DNA of 64,000 bases from contig NDFF03000035.1 of the NCBI GenBank assembly GCA_002150815.3, positions 124,001 through 188,000 on the forward strand, read 5' to 3'. Positions 52,056 through 63,208 of this stretch are shown here, piece by piece (positions within the stretch are counted from its first letter, which is position 1; the number at the start of each line of letters is the position of its first letter). The notes beneath the pieces are model-generated. The model ran no database searches. It was not told where the DNA came from and saw nothing but the letters and a program-made list of their open reading frames with translations. The position numbers and the translations under genes were made by a program. The DNA is from Grammothele lineata. Taxonomy: Eukaryota; Basidiomycota; Agaricomycetes; Polyporales; Polyporaceae.

Positions 52056-54113
52056 ATGTCGTCTTTGGTGCCCTTTGGCGTTGAGATTGCTGCCCCTCAA
52101 TCGTCGACAGTGAACTTCAAAAAGCGCGTTCTGACGGATTCCGAAGACACGGAGGAGCGAGATTCGAAGCGCACACGGCCTGGGGACCTAGCCGGGGAGA
52201 AAGGGAAGCAGAGGGATTCGAAGGACAAGAAGAAGAGACGCAAGAAGAGACGCAAAGTCTCCGTGGTACAGGCTGCACAGGACTCCGATGAGGACAGCCC
52301 TACCTTCGCGCCCGCCCATCCCCTTCAACGCGCCAAATCGCTCCCCGTCACTGTGCTCGATGCCAAACCATCCCCTGCGATGCCACCGGCAAGAGCCCTG
52401 GATCAAGACACGCGTCAGCCATCAGCTGGTCCTTCAACCCAAGTAGCGCATCCCCCGTCTCCTCACCGAGAGATTATCCGCATGACTACTACGGTGTGTT
52501 TGACAGTCTTAGCATGAAAAAGGTGCTCTAATGTAGTCACAGACAACTGGAAGCATCGACAAAGGGAAGGATAGGGCTACTCCGGAGGCTGTCGCGACAA
52601 GCGACACGGAGCGCCAAGTTACCGAGTTACAGAAGGAGGTCTCAGACAAGGCAGTTGTGAGTATCTCGTTGGCCCCTTTCGCTCTTTCTGAGTGTTCCTC
52701 TGATCACCTCGAATTTATTGCTGACTACTGTCATAGCTTCTCACGCGCCATGAGAATCTGTTGTCCTCATTCCAGCAGTCGCTCTTATGCCAGATCTGCT
52801 TGGATCTAATGCACAGGCCGTTCGTTCTGTCGCCATGTGGCCACTCGGCTTGCTACCAATGTCTCGTCGATTGGTTTTCATCGCCACCTCCAGACGTCCC
52901 CGCTCACGAGCTCCCACCTCTTTGGATCCGGAAGAAGACTTGTCCGCACTGCCGCGCTCCCGTAAGGGAACAGCCTAGTGAAAATTGGGTTATGAAGGAC
53001 ATGGTGGCGACACTAGTCAAGAGTGGACTCGCTACCGGGTTTCCTGATCCTCCGGGTCAAGACCAAGTCGCAGAAAATGCTGAGCCATGGGCCAACATCT
53101 TCCGACCCTCCCGCGCAGGCAACCAGAACGGACACCGGCCCGACATGCGTGAACTTATTGGTCGGCGGGATGACGAGGACGGTGGCATTTACCGCTGTGT
53201 GGACTGCGGCCACGAAATCGAGGACCGGATGTGCAATCACTGCGGGCGTGAGTACGTCGATCCGGACGACTTCCTGGACCACGACTTCATGTCTGGGGAC
53301 GAGTCGGAAGAAGGCTTCTCCGACGTTGACGATCTCGGGCACGGCTGGGGAGGTTTCTACGCTAACCCCCTTGAGAACCTCATACCGTTCCTCAATTTCT
53401 TCCCGCATGGTCATCATCACAACCACGGGCCGTGGGATGGAGGGGGAGACACCGAGATCGACGAGTCGGACGACGAAGATGGGTCTGTCGGCCACGGACA
53501 CATTGATGAAGAGGACGACGCGCATGAGGACGATGACGGATACGAAAGCAGTTTCATTGATGATGGGGACGACGACCGACACGGCGCTCTTCGTGGACAC
53601 AACGCGCCGCATGCGCCTCCCGTGCCCGTCGACCATACATTTATTGAAGTGTCAGATGGAGAGGAGGAGGAAGATGACAGAGTGCGCCAGTGGGGCTTTG
53701 GCACGGCGCGTCGGCGCGCCCCTGTCGTGCTTTCGGACGACGACAGTTACCACGATGACGCAGACGAGCGGTATAGCAGCGCCGACGACGACGAGTACGT
53801 GTGATTGATTATTCACTCTTTTCTCGATAAACGTACTCAACGCACTTTTTATTCAGACACCTTGCCAATGAAGTAGCCGCCCGCGAGTTGTGAGTCTTAT
53901 CTACCCTGTATGTTTGCTTCTGTCACGCTGACCTTGTACATTAGCGAGATGTACGGAGATGAAGGGACTCTCCCGGCTCGTTCCAATCGCTACAATGGTT
54001 ATGGCGAAGATGAAGATTATGGCGAGGAAGACCATGAAGACTACGGTGAGCACGAAGACCAAAGCGTGGATGACTACGGCGACGATGATCCTGAATACGA
54101 AGACTTGTACTAG
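52056..54113 (+). CDS. RING-finger E3-type protein with acidic tail
   Basis: Five exons: 52056-52493, 52543-52656, 52737-53794, 53857-53889 and 53945-54113. They join in frame to 603 residues. A basic Lys/Arg run (residues about 60-75) looks like a nuclear signal. The C3HC4 RING follows: CQICLDLMHRPFVLSPCGHS, then ACYQCLVDWF and CPHCRAPV. About 90 residues later there is a second cysteine cluster, YRCVDCGHEIEDRMCNHCG. The C-terminal 250 residues are very acidic (runs of Asp/Glu, ending YEDLY). It probably acts as a ubiquitin ligase. A likeness to CHFR-type proteins is possible, but no FHA domain is visible. Confidence 0.88.
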
Positions 54114-54531
54114 TCTTGATAGGTTCGTTGTTGATTGTGTTCTTTCGCTGTTCAGTCTTTCTGGTTACTTCGGATACCATACATGCTTGCTTAAATCGTA
54201 GGAAATATTGTAGCATACTAGTCGATCCTGATTCTACTCGCGATGTTCATGTTCTCTCGTGCAATATATTGCTATCTATGCTGCGCCGTCCGTGCTGGCT
54301 ATGACTCGGCATCTTGGTAGCAAGAACCAAACGTGCCATGGGTAGGAGATGCACAAGGATTTTGCCGTGTGTCATCTTGAAAGCCACGATTGTCATTTGC
54401 AGTATGACGTAAGGTCGTGTTCTCCGCGCTTTCGAGTCTGCGTCCAGATCTGAGAACTGCTCCGTCTTCTCCGGTGCTCCCCAAAACCACTTTCGCATTC
54501 ACCTCTCCTAGACGTCACCACTGTTGTCGAA

Positions 54532-56357
54532 ATGTTATCGGCAGAACTCCCTAAAGAGAAGAAATCCAAGTCCAAGGAGAAGAAGCCCAAGGGCTCCGGC
54601 GGCGGCGGCCAGAAGTCCCAAACGGAACGCCTCAAGACGATCGTCCGCCGCCTTCCCCCGAACCTCCCCGAGGAGGTATTCTGGCAGAGCGTCGCGAAGT
54701 GGGTCTCGGATGAGACGGTGACCTGGAAGACATACTATCAGGGGAAGTTCAAGACAAGGTGCGTCCCCTATGTATTGATGGTTGGTGGTCCCGGCGTGAG
54801 CGGGTAGCTGAACCCGGTCCGGGGCAGGTTGAACAAGGAGAATGTGCCGTCGCGAGCGTATATTGCGTTCAAGGACGAAGAGATTCTGGCGGTGTTCAGC
54901 AGAGAGTACGACGGGCATGTTTTCAGGGATAAGGCCGGTGCGTAATACTGTTTCCACCTATCCCTGGTTTGTTCTAACACTATCCTAGGCAATGAGTCCA
55001 TCGCCGTGGTGGAGTTTGCGCCGTTTCAGAAGATACCGAACGAGAAGAAGAAGGCGGATAGCAGGGCGGGTACGATTGAGAAAGGTGCGCATAGCTCATT
55101 TCGTGTTAGAGCATTACATGGGTCGGGAGCGGGTGAAGTTGAGCCTGTCTTACGCTCCTATGGGTTTCATTCCCACACGCCCGTGTAATACGCCGGTATC
55201 TATGTGGATGTATACTAATCGTTAGATAGACGAGGACTACATCTCCTTCCTGGAATCCCTGAAGGAGGTCTCTTCCAAACCGTTCGATACCGACACACTT
55301 GAAACGCTGAGTACGTTTCCTCAGCCTCTTATAAGCATTTGAAGCAGTCCTGATATGCGATACAGTCGCTTCCACCCAACCTGCCCCACTCCCCACTACC
55401 ACTCCACTCCTCGAGGCTCTCAAGGCGGAGAAGTCCGCGCAGCGCGACAAGGAGGCTATCCTCCGCAACCATGCACACTACAAAGACTCGGGAGCACTCG
55501 GGCCTTCGTCCAAGAAGGACGGAGACAAGAAAAAGGCCGCTGTGGCGAAGGAGAAGGCTGCTGCAGCCGCGGAAGCCGGGGCGAATGGCGGGGGGAAGAA
55601 GGCAAGCAAGAAAGCTGCAGCGAAGGCCGCCGCCCAGGCGCAGGCAGGTGGTGGAAAGGAGCCGAAGGGCGCGCAGCCGGTTGCTGCCTCTGGGTCGGGG
55701 AAGGGACAGCATCAGCAGGGCGGACAGGGCCAGGGTGCTGCAGCCAAGCCACCGAAGCCAGCGCGTGAGCGCAAGGGAACCACGTCTGCGGCCAACGCAC
55801 CCCCACCAGCACCCTCGGCGACAAATCCCGCGACGGCGTCAGGAGCGTCTGGATCCGGCTCTGGCTCGACACCTGCAGCGGCAGCAGCAACCCCCACCCC
55901 TGCGTCCGGTGAGGCAGCGGCAACGCGCCGCTCACGTCCCATGCTCGGGTTAGCATCTCGTCAGTTTGAAGCAGCACTCAGCGGGGCGGGCGTCGAGCGC
56001 AAATCGCGCCGTGAAAAGGAGCGAGAGAAGGCCAAAGAGGATAAGGAGAAGAGCGTGTCCGAGGCGAAGCCGGAGACCTCGCCGTCCCGCTCAAAGACCA
56101 AAGACGAGAAGGAGAAACGGCTACCTCGCGCGCACCACCACCAACAACAGGCACCACCGACGATCCTCTCGCGCGACGCGCAGGGTGGGCCCGCCCCGCC
56201 CAAGATCCTTGCGCGCCCCGCTCAGGGTGCGGAAGGTGCCTCGCAGGCACCTGGCGTAGCGGAGGGAGACGGCGTGCCAGCGGCCTCTGGTGGCGAGAGA
56301 GGTAGGGGCAGAGGCAGGGGCAGGGGCCGTGGACGCGGGAGGGGTGCCTCTGGCTGA
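54532..56357 (+). CDS. UPF3: UPF3 nonsense-mediated decay factor
   Basis: Five exons: 54532-54758, 54828-54937, 54989-55084, 55230-55310 and 55366-56357. They join in frame to 501 residues. After a lysine-rich start comes the Smg4/UPF3 RNP-type domain: KTIVRRLPPNLPEEVFWQSV, SRAYIAFKDEEILAVFSREY, GHVFRDKAGNESIAVVEFAP and DEDYISFLESL. The rest is disordered, with Lys/Ala-rich and charged runs, and ends in a run of Arg-Gly pairs. The protein links exon-junction or ribosome signals to UPF2/UPF1. Low conservation of the tail is normal for UPF3. It lies 420 bp downstream of the RING-protein gene on the same strand. Confidence 0.92.
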
Positions 56358-56972
56358 TTTCCAGAGCCTAAGCGTCTACTACGGCCTCACATCCTTCTTC
56401 CTTGACCGGCAATCCCGCTCCCTGGTAGTCGTACCCGGCATCGGGGCTCGCCGCGTATGGAGGGTCCGCTCATACTATACGCATTTCTACAAGAGCAAGA
56501 GGGCCTCCACGCATGGGGTAGCGATGATCTCACGAAGTGAGGGTACTTGCGAAGACACATACCTCCTGTGGCCGGGAGTTTACGTGCCGCCGACCCTGTC
56601 CTAGCGCTACAACCGGTCTGGTGGGCGTCCAGAGCAGCTAAGCGGGCTCAGTTTGCGCAGCGGTCTAGATCATTGTTTCCGACATATACATCCTCGTAGC
56701 TCCCACTATGTACTGTTCCGCGCAGAATTAGTAAACGTTGGGTCATTATTGGAGTTTTTTTCAGCCTCTAGCTGGTTCAGCCCAGTATCCTCCAGCGACC
56801 CATCCGGTATATCCGGCCCGCCCGGGATGCGCCTACTCGAACCCGTGCAGAGGCCTTGCCTTCGACCACGATCATCACGCTCTACTCACCTCCAACACTT
56901 TCGGACCTCTATATTCCACGGTGGAGCCGCTTTACTTGTTTCGACTCCTTGTAAACTCGAGCTTATCTCAAA
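56358..56972. other. intergenic between UPF3 and the cyclin-like gene
   Basis: About 615 bp on the promoter side of the cyclin-like gene. Short frames have no features. Nothing else was recognised. Confidence 0.4.
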
Positions 56973-59353
56973 ATGCGTCCCCAGTACTTCTCGTCGACGT
57001 CCACCCTCAACTTCGCTCTACAGACCGGCATGACGAATGTCACGCCCAGCACCTCACAGGACATCACGATCGCCACACTGGATCTATCTGACACTTCCGT
57101 GTCCTCACCGAGCTCCTCGCTGGTCGACGATGCGCATACAGTCACTATACCCGACGGCCCCGCACCGTCTTCGCCTGTATCCTCATCCCCTGTAACTGCT
57201 ACTCCCCCAGATTGCTTAAAAATCTTAGATGGTCCTTCTACTAGGCAACTCATCAATCACCGGAACAGTCACGGTTCTGTGACGAGGTTACAGCAGTACT
57301 CCGGCGATGCTAGTCAATATCATACTTCCTCTTCTGACGACGGTTTCGACGACAAGGACTTGCCACAAGACGTAGCTGCTCAGCTTATCTCTAGCCGGCG
57401 TCTTCGTGAAATCTCAGTCTCCTCGCGATCTGGGTCTCCACACCCTGGTTCTCAAGGTTGCGACACTCAATGCTGCGACGCTAACTCTCCAGCTTACCGC
57501 GATGATTCTCGGCGGCTCACTAGCATGATCTCACCTATGCACAAACGCAAGGCCGGCGCGACTATGGTTTCATCCTCCAAGAAGCGCAAAATTAGTCAAG
57601 GACACAAGACCTTATCTGCAAGGCTTTCTCGTAGAGTATCGAGATCGACGACGCAGCCGGGTTCTCGGCTCTTCGGCGCATTCAAACTGCAATATGCAAC
57701 CCGTCCTGCAAGCTTGAGAAGGGCAGAGACCTTACGGTCGCTCTCGACGTGTGAAGTTCAGGATGCTTTCGACGAGGTACGGTTTGCTTCGTGCTATCCG
57801 CAATCATATGCTCATGCTACTATTCAGCTTGGTAATGCCGACGCACGCAAATATCATAACGGTTCGACGCCAACTACCTTTCGGTTCACAAAGAAATTCT
57901 TCCCAGAGACTCCGTCATGCGCGTGTGTTCCGACAGTCCCTACAACCCCGACGGAGAACGACACAGACGATCCCACGCCGTCGACAGTGTCTACTGAACA
58001 ATTATGTGGATCTGGCGGCCTCCCTGTCATAGCTCCCCCACCATTCCAACAAATACCCCGTGCACCCATGTCACTAGAAGAGGCTGCCGAACGACGGATT
58101 GCGATTCTGCTTGACAGAGAGCGAGTGCTGAGGGACGGCGACGCAGACCAGCTTCTTCAGGCGCGATTTAGGGTGGACGACGAAGGCGACGAAGAGCGAT
58201 TTTGGGATGACGATGAGCTTCCAAGGCGCGACGAAGACGATGAAACACTCGGCACCGACACACTTCTCAGTCCCGCTCGACGGGCGGCGTCCATATGGCA
58301 GACCCCTGTCGAGCTTGAACTCGACGACGACTTGCTCGAGGAAGTCGTGCAATGGTTCTTGGAGGTGAGTACTGGGTTCACATCTCCGCGGTGTCTTCTT
58401 AAGCCTGACTATATGCGCCCATAGGTCATGCCTCCTGACGACCACAAGACGGCATTCTCTCCAGGAGACCTGTACGATGTATTGGCCACCTCTGCAGAAT
58501 CACGCTTCCACGCAGGATACCTCTTTCTCAGATACTTCCTCTTCGTCGGCATGCCTGAAAAAGATTCTTCATCATTACAGGACGAAGAGATCCAAGCTGT
58601 CATCTGGGATATTGCAGTAGCGTGCCTCGTCCTCAGCATCAAGGTAAGCATCAAACTTGATGCCCATGAGGATCCGACTCATATGGTTACGTCCCAGTTC
58701 CATCGTGACGTACTCTTCCCGCTCGAGATTATCTACGCGGAAGACTTCATCGATCTTGCGCCTCACGAGATGGAGTTCGATGATCTTGAGCACGCGCAGC
58801 GCGACGTCCTCGATGTGCTCGGGTATCTCATCGGAAGCGCGACGCCCGGCGCGTTCATGGAAGAGCTCTGGAACGCACTCCCGACTCTCCGTCTGCTGTT
58901 AGCGTTCGATGGTGGCTGGGCTGACGTCCAGAACGAGACATGGGAAATTCTTTGCGACGTCTTGCATGGTAAGTCATATCCTATCAGTCACTACCGGGCT
59001 CATCGGGCGTGTTCACAGATCAAGACTTACTGCGCTACCCTATCTCACTCGTTACCGCCGCCGCAATGATGGAAGGAATCGTCAAAACATTATGCGATAA
59101 ATACATCGCGGACGGCGTAGATGGACGTGGGCGGCGGCTCGGAAAGCACGCTTCCCGGTCTGCCAGAATCGCTGCGGAGAAGTGCTCTCAAGGTGTGAGA
59201 TGGGACATTCGGGACGTGTTGGAGATCACAGACGTGGGTTCTCTATCCTCAGTCGTCTGTGACTTGACTTATGGGGTTTGGTTCCTACGGTTCCACTAGG
59301 CTGAACTCTCTGTTTGCCAAGCCTGGTTGGGTCTGTCCGCAGAACGGGGATGA
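56973..59353 (+). CDS. cyclin-like protein
   Basis: Five exons: 56973-58364, 58425-58643, 58698-58968, 59019-59233 and 59300-59353. They join in frame to 716 residues. The first 460 residues are Ser/Pro/Thr-rich and disordered, with acidic stretches. The C-terminal part resembles a cyclin box: FHAGYLFLRYFLFVGMPEKD, AVIWDIAVACLVLSIKFHRD, VLFPLEIIYAEDF and LEHAQRDVLDVLGYLIG. The cyclin assignment is based on the alternating helix pattern and the CLVLSIK-type helix; the Lys-Glu pair of CDK-binding cyclins is not certain. The last exon ends naturally (SVCQAWLGLSAERG). Confidence 0.6.
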
Positions 59354-60091
59354 GTGAAGCCCGGCGGAGTTGTGAATACGTACGGCTACGGGTCTCCGTT
59401 GGCACTCCGGGTTTAAACAGCTCAGCTTAGCTCCGGTACTATCTTGGGCACCTCTTCAAGTCTAGGTGACCTCGTGAGCTCGTACATGAGTACATTTTCC
59501 GATTTGCGCTCACTGTGTAGCCGTAGGAAGTATACACGTAGGACGTCTACCGCATGCAATACTGAGATTGTGATCCGTTTCTTCGTGAGCGCTATGGCGC
59601 GTTGCGATTACTCAGCACATGGTCGCGCAATTTGAGCATGACTGCATCTCATGTATGTGCTCATAGACAGAACAAACCTTGAATCTCATAGTCATGCCCA
59701 TGGCAGACTCAAAAAAGCATGAGATCTGAACTTCGGGACTCCGGGGGGCGGTGAGGCATATGAGGACTTTTCAGTGAGGCGGGCGCTAGTTCAATGACTC
59801 ACGGCGAGACTCCGCGCCAGCCAAGCGCTTGATATCTCGTCTGAACAACTGTACATCCAATCGCCGCCTCCATTCGCGATTACCAACAGGCACGGAATAG
59901 TTCCGGAACGGCGCACCGAGCGAGTAATTTGTTGATGTATCCGGCGCGCCTCCTGAGTGCGATGTACTTATATCGCAGCAGTAATGATGCAAATACAGCG
60001 GCCCCCTTTCTGCTTTATTGCCACTAATCACTCACATTTAGCTTTGTAGATTCAAGGTCCCTTGCTGCGGATCTGAGTCTAGCTCCGGCAG
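59354..60091. other. intergenic upstream of the MFS transporter
   Basis: About 740 bp with no recognisable gene; it holds the transporter promoter. Confidence 0.4.
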
Positions 60092-61959
60092 ATGGCTAAC
60101 TTAGACGAGAAAAAGGTGCAGCCTGAAGAGAGCAAAAAGCATACCGCGGCGGAGAGCCCAGCTGTCGACGATTCCGCAGCGGAGGCCAATGCTGAGGCAG
60201 AGTCAGAGGAGCCTCCACCGGAATACATACCTGATGGAGGACGAGAAGCATGGATGGTTGTCTTGGGATCCTCCCTTGCGCTATTTGCATCTGCAGGGAT
60301 GGTCAATGCCTACGTAAATACTTTTTCTCTTGTCCTAGTTGGTCGGTGTATACCTAATCTTGTATACGGACTACAGGGAACGTTCCAGAGTTACTACGAG
60401 ACGACGCTCCTACCTTCGTCTTCATCGGCGTCAATATCTCTCATTGGCTCCCTGCAAATCTTCTTCTTGTACTTCATTGGCACATTTGCCGGCAGGGTAT
60501 TTGATGCCTATGGGACTTCCGTCAGTCTACCTTTTGCTACATTCCTTACTTCCTTACGGTACTAGTACTCACGCGAAGACTTCCTAGGTACTCATTCCTG
60601 CGGGATCAGTTATCTCTGTTTTCGCTCTCATGATGGTGTCCCTTGCCCAAGAGGATCAGGCATATCAACTTTTTTTCGCCCATGGTGTACTGTTCGGCAT
60701 AGGGATTGCCCTCCTGTAACGTTTTGATTCCCTCAGACTTGCTCACGCATGATGCTGACCAGCCTATACCAGGTTCAACCCCTCCGTCGCCGTTCTCGGC
60801 CATTGGTTCCGACACCGCCGCGCACTTGCGATTGGGCTGACGACTGGGGGCAGCGCGAGCGGCGGTGTCATCTTCCCAATCATCCTCGAGCAGCTCATTC
60901 CCGTCGTTGGCTTTGGGTGGGCTGTGCGCATCGTCGCGTTCGTCATCATGGCTTGCCTCATCGTCTCCTGCCTCACAATCCGTACACGCCTCCCGCTCTC
61001 CCGCCACATATCGCTGCGCTCCGCGGTTGACCTTGTGGGCATGCGCGACCCCCGGTACGCGCTCGCGAGCGTCGCTGCGTTCTTGTGAGCGCTTTCTTCA
61101 TCCTTCTCCATTTCTTGTCTCTCAGCGCTGACGGTCGATCGTGTCATCAGGCTGTTCTACGCATTCTTCATCCCGTACTTCTACATCCAGATCTACGCAG
61201 ACTTCCGCGGTGTCCCCGGTGGGATCGCGCACTACCTCCTTGCCATCCTAAACGCGATGAACGTACCCTCTAGGATCTTGCCCGGCATCATCGCAGACAG
61301 ATACGGGACGTGCGTGTACAATCTCGTCACCTCTTTGGGAATACGATACTGATAAGGTGGCGTCGGCTCTCGTACAGCTTGTCCGTGTTTGTGCCCGCCG
61401 CGACGATCTGCAGCGTGCTCATACTAGGGCTGTGGCTGCCCTCGAGAAACTCGGCTTCTATCATCGCATTCTCCGCCCTCTACGGTCTGTTCTCAGGTAG
61501 GTCTTGCGGGTTCCCGGTTAGTACGCTGTGCGGACACGACATGCTTACGTCCTGTACCCAGGCGCGTTCGTCTCTTTACTGCCAACGTACATCGCCTCGA
61601 TCTCCCCGCGCGAAAAGCTCGGCGCGCGTCTCGGTGCGTACCTTTGTAAGAATGCGCAGACGACAGAAAGCTGACTGATATCCCACGCAGGCGCCGTGTA
61701 CATGGTTGTTGCGGTCGCGACGCTGGTTGGAACTCCAACGGCCGGCGCACTACTGAAGACAACCGACGACACGCATTTCACGCGCCTCATCGTCTTCTCG
61801 GGCGTCCTGACCCTCGCAGGGACTATCATCCTTGCAGCTGCGGGCGTCGTCGGGTCTCAGCGGCTACGTCGCTTCTTCATCCGAGGAGGAAGTGATGGTT
61901 CCGAGACGGTAAGGGAGAAGACACCGGAGTCCGCGCAGGAGAGCGGCGCAGCCGCATAA
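60092..61959 (+). CDS. MFS monocarboxylate-type transporter
   Basis: Eight exons: 60092-60313, 60377-60520, 60588-60715, 60773-61084, 61151-61309, 61378-61496, 61562-61633 and 61691-61959. They join in frame to 474 residues. The N-terminus is polar and leads to PDGGREAWMVVLGSSLALF, the usual start of fungal MCT-like proteins (DGGxGW). About 12 hydrophobic segments follow, including GTFQSYYETTLLP, HWFRHRRALAIGLTTGGSAS and GGVIFPIILEQLIP. The conserved PR of segment 5 is visible as RIVAF-type sequence. The substrate is unknown; related fungal proteins import carboxylates, riboflavin or other solutes. Confidence 0.92.
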
Positions 61960-62433
61960 GCCCTCTGGGTTGGCTTGAACCAAAACGGAATCCGCAGTGT
62001 CACGTATGTTCTCATACCCAAGCGTACCAACGACATAATAGTTCCATAGGCATCTCCAAGCAGCACACCAATAGACATCTTATCCTTGTCTTATTCTCTC
62101 GTCTATGCCCCGGGGGACCCTGTCAAGCGCGGACGCTCGTGCCAAACACATTCCTTCAAGAGATACTTTATTTGGATCTCCGTCGGTGCCTTTTGTGTAC
62201 TAGCCATCGTCAGCACGAATAGCTCGCTTCGCAGTCCGAGTGCGTGACGGCGTGCAGGCTTCTGTGAGTAGTATTAGAAAGGAACTTCAAGAGTGCTGTA
62301 AGCGGGCTAAGCCGCCTGCTACTGGCAGCCTTGCGCCGGCGGGTGCCACTTCGGACACGTTGACCACACAGCACTCAGGCTCTTCCATAAAATCTCTACT
62401 CAAAGATGAGGTAAGACTGCTTGATATGCGCCG
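61960..62433. other. transporter 3' flank with the left copy of a direct repeat
   Basis: It includes the repeat copy at 61984-62090 and then non-coding sequence before the kinase fragment. Confidence 0.5.
61984..62090 (+). repeat. direct repeat, copy 1
   Basis: It resembles 63083-63195 at roughly 75 percent by eye, in the same orientation: both have CGGAATnCGC, TATGTTCTnATA, TACCAACnACATAA and CCAAGCAGCA. The two copies flank a region that contains a broken kinase-like gene. On minus, both encode the start of a hydrophobic peptide (LLGDxYG). Confidence 0.65.
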
Positions 62434-62898
62434 ATGACTGTCATCGATTCTATCGTTCCTCCGAAGTTATATGATTGCGGCCCTTCGCAACTGGAGTCGA
62501 TAGTATGCCTCCGGCGGCCCGCCCCCGACAAGCGCGTGTTCTCCCCACCTGTGGTAGTCCTCGAGTACATCGCCAACGCAGTCAACTTGAAAGACATCGC
62601 CCCAGAGGCGCTCGCGCGCGCGCCGGAAGTGTACAAGGAGGTCGTGCGCGCGGTGAACAGCTTTGTTGGGCTGGGCGTCATTCACTATGACATGAACGCG
62701 ACCAACGTGCTTTTCACACCTCCCGATCGGCCTGAGCGCGGGGTGGTCATCGATTTTGGATGTGCGTTCGTTCTTGTGGAAGACGCGGATAAGGACAAGG
62801 AGAGCAGGTCGTTGAAAACCGCACGCGTTATAAACGACAAGGGTGAACTACGTTATTGGCTGAAGCGAAAGGGAATTGTGGTCCTGGATACTATGTGA
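62434..62898 (+). pseudogene. truncated kinase-like copy C
   Basis: A 154-codon frame. From about codon 26 it matches copies A and B: PDKRVFSPPVVVLEYI, the catalytic loop GVIHYDMNATNVLF, VVIDFGCA and LKRKGIVVLDTM. The N-lobe with the VVIKIYDPRF lysine is missing; the first 25 codons have no counterpart. It is on the opposite strand, about 21 kb from the tandem pair. Probably an inactive fragment. Confidence 0.75.
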
Positions 62899-63208
62899 CT
62901 TCCCATAGAAGTATGGATTCGCTTTTGAAGCCACTGACAGAGTTTGTGTGGTGCGAGGGTGTTACTACGACGATCCGCTGTTACGAGTCGCCGAACTAGA
63001 CAACCTTGGTACATCTCTCTGGGCTGACAGTGAACCATGCGCGCAAGCCGCTATCCGAGGAGGTAGCAACGGCTGTTTGCTGCAGAACGGAATTCGCGGT
63101 ATCCCATATGTTCTAATATCCAACTTACCAACAACATAAAAGCCCCATAGATATCGCCAAGCAGCATACCAACAAACATTCTATCCCTTCATCCGCGTCC
63201 TCAAGGCC
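62899..63208. other. spacer with the right copy of the direct repeat
   Basis: It runs from the kinase fragment to the decarboxylase stop codon and includes the repeat copy at 63083-63195. No gene was seen. Confidence 0.5.
63083..63195 (+). repeat. direct repeat, copy 2
   Basis: Partner of 61984-62090, in the same orientation, with scattered substitutions and a 1-bp indel. It ends just before the decarboxylase stop codon. Confidence 0.65.
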
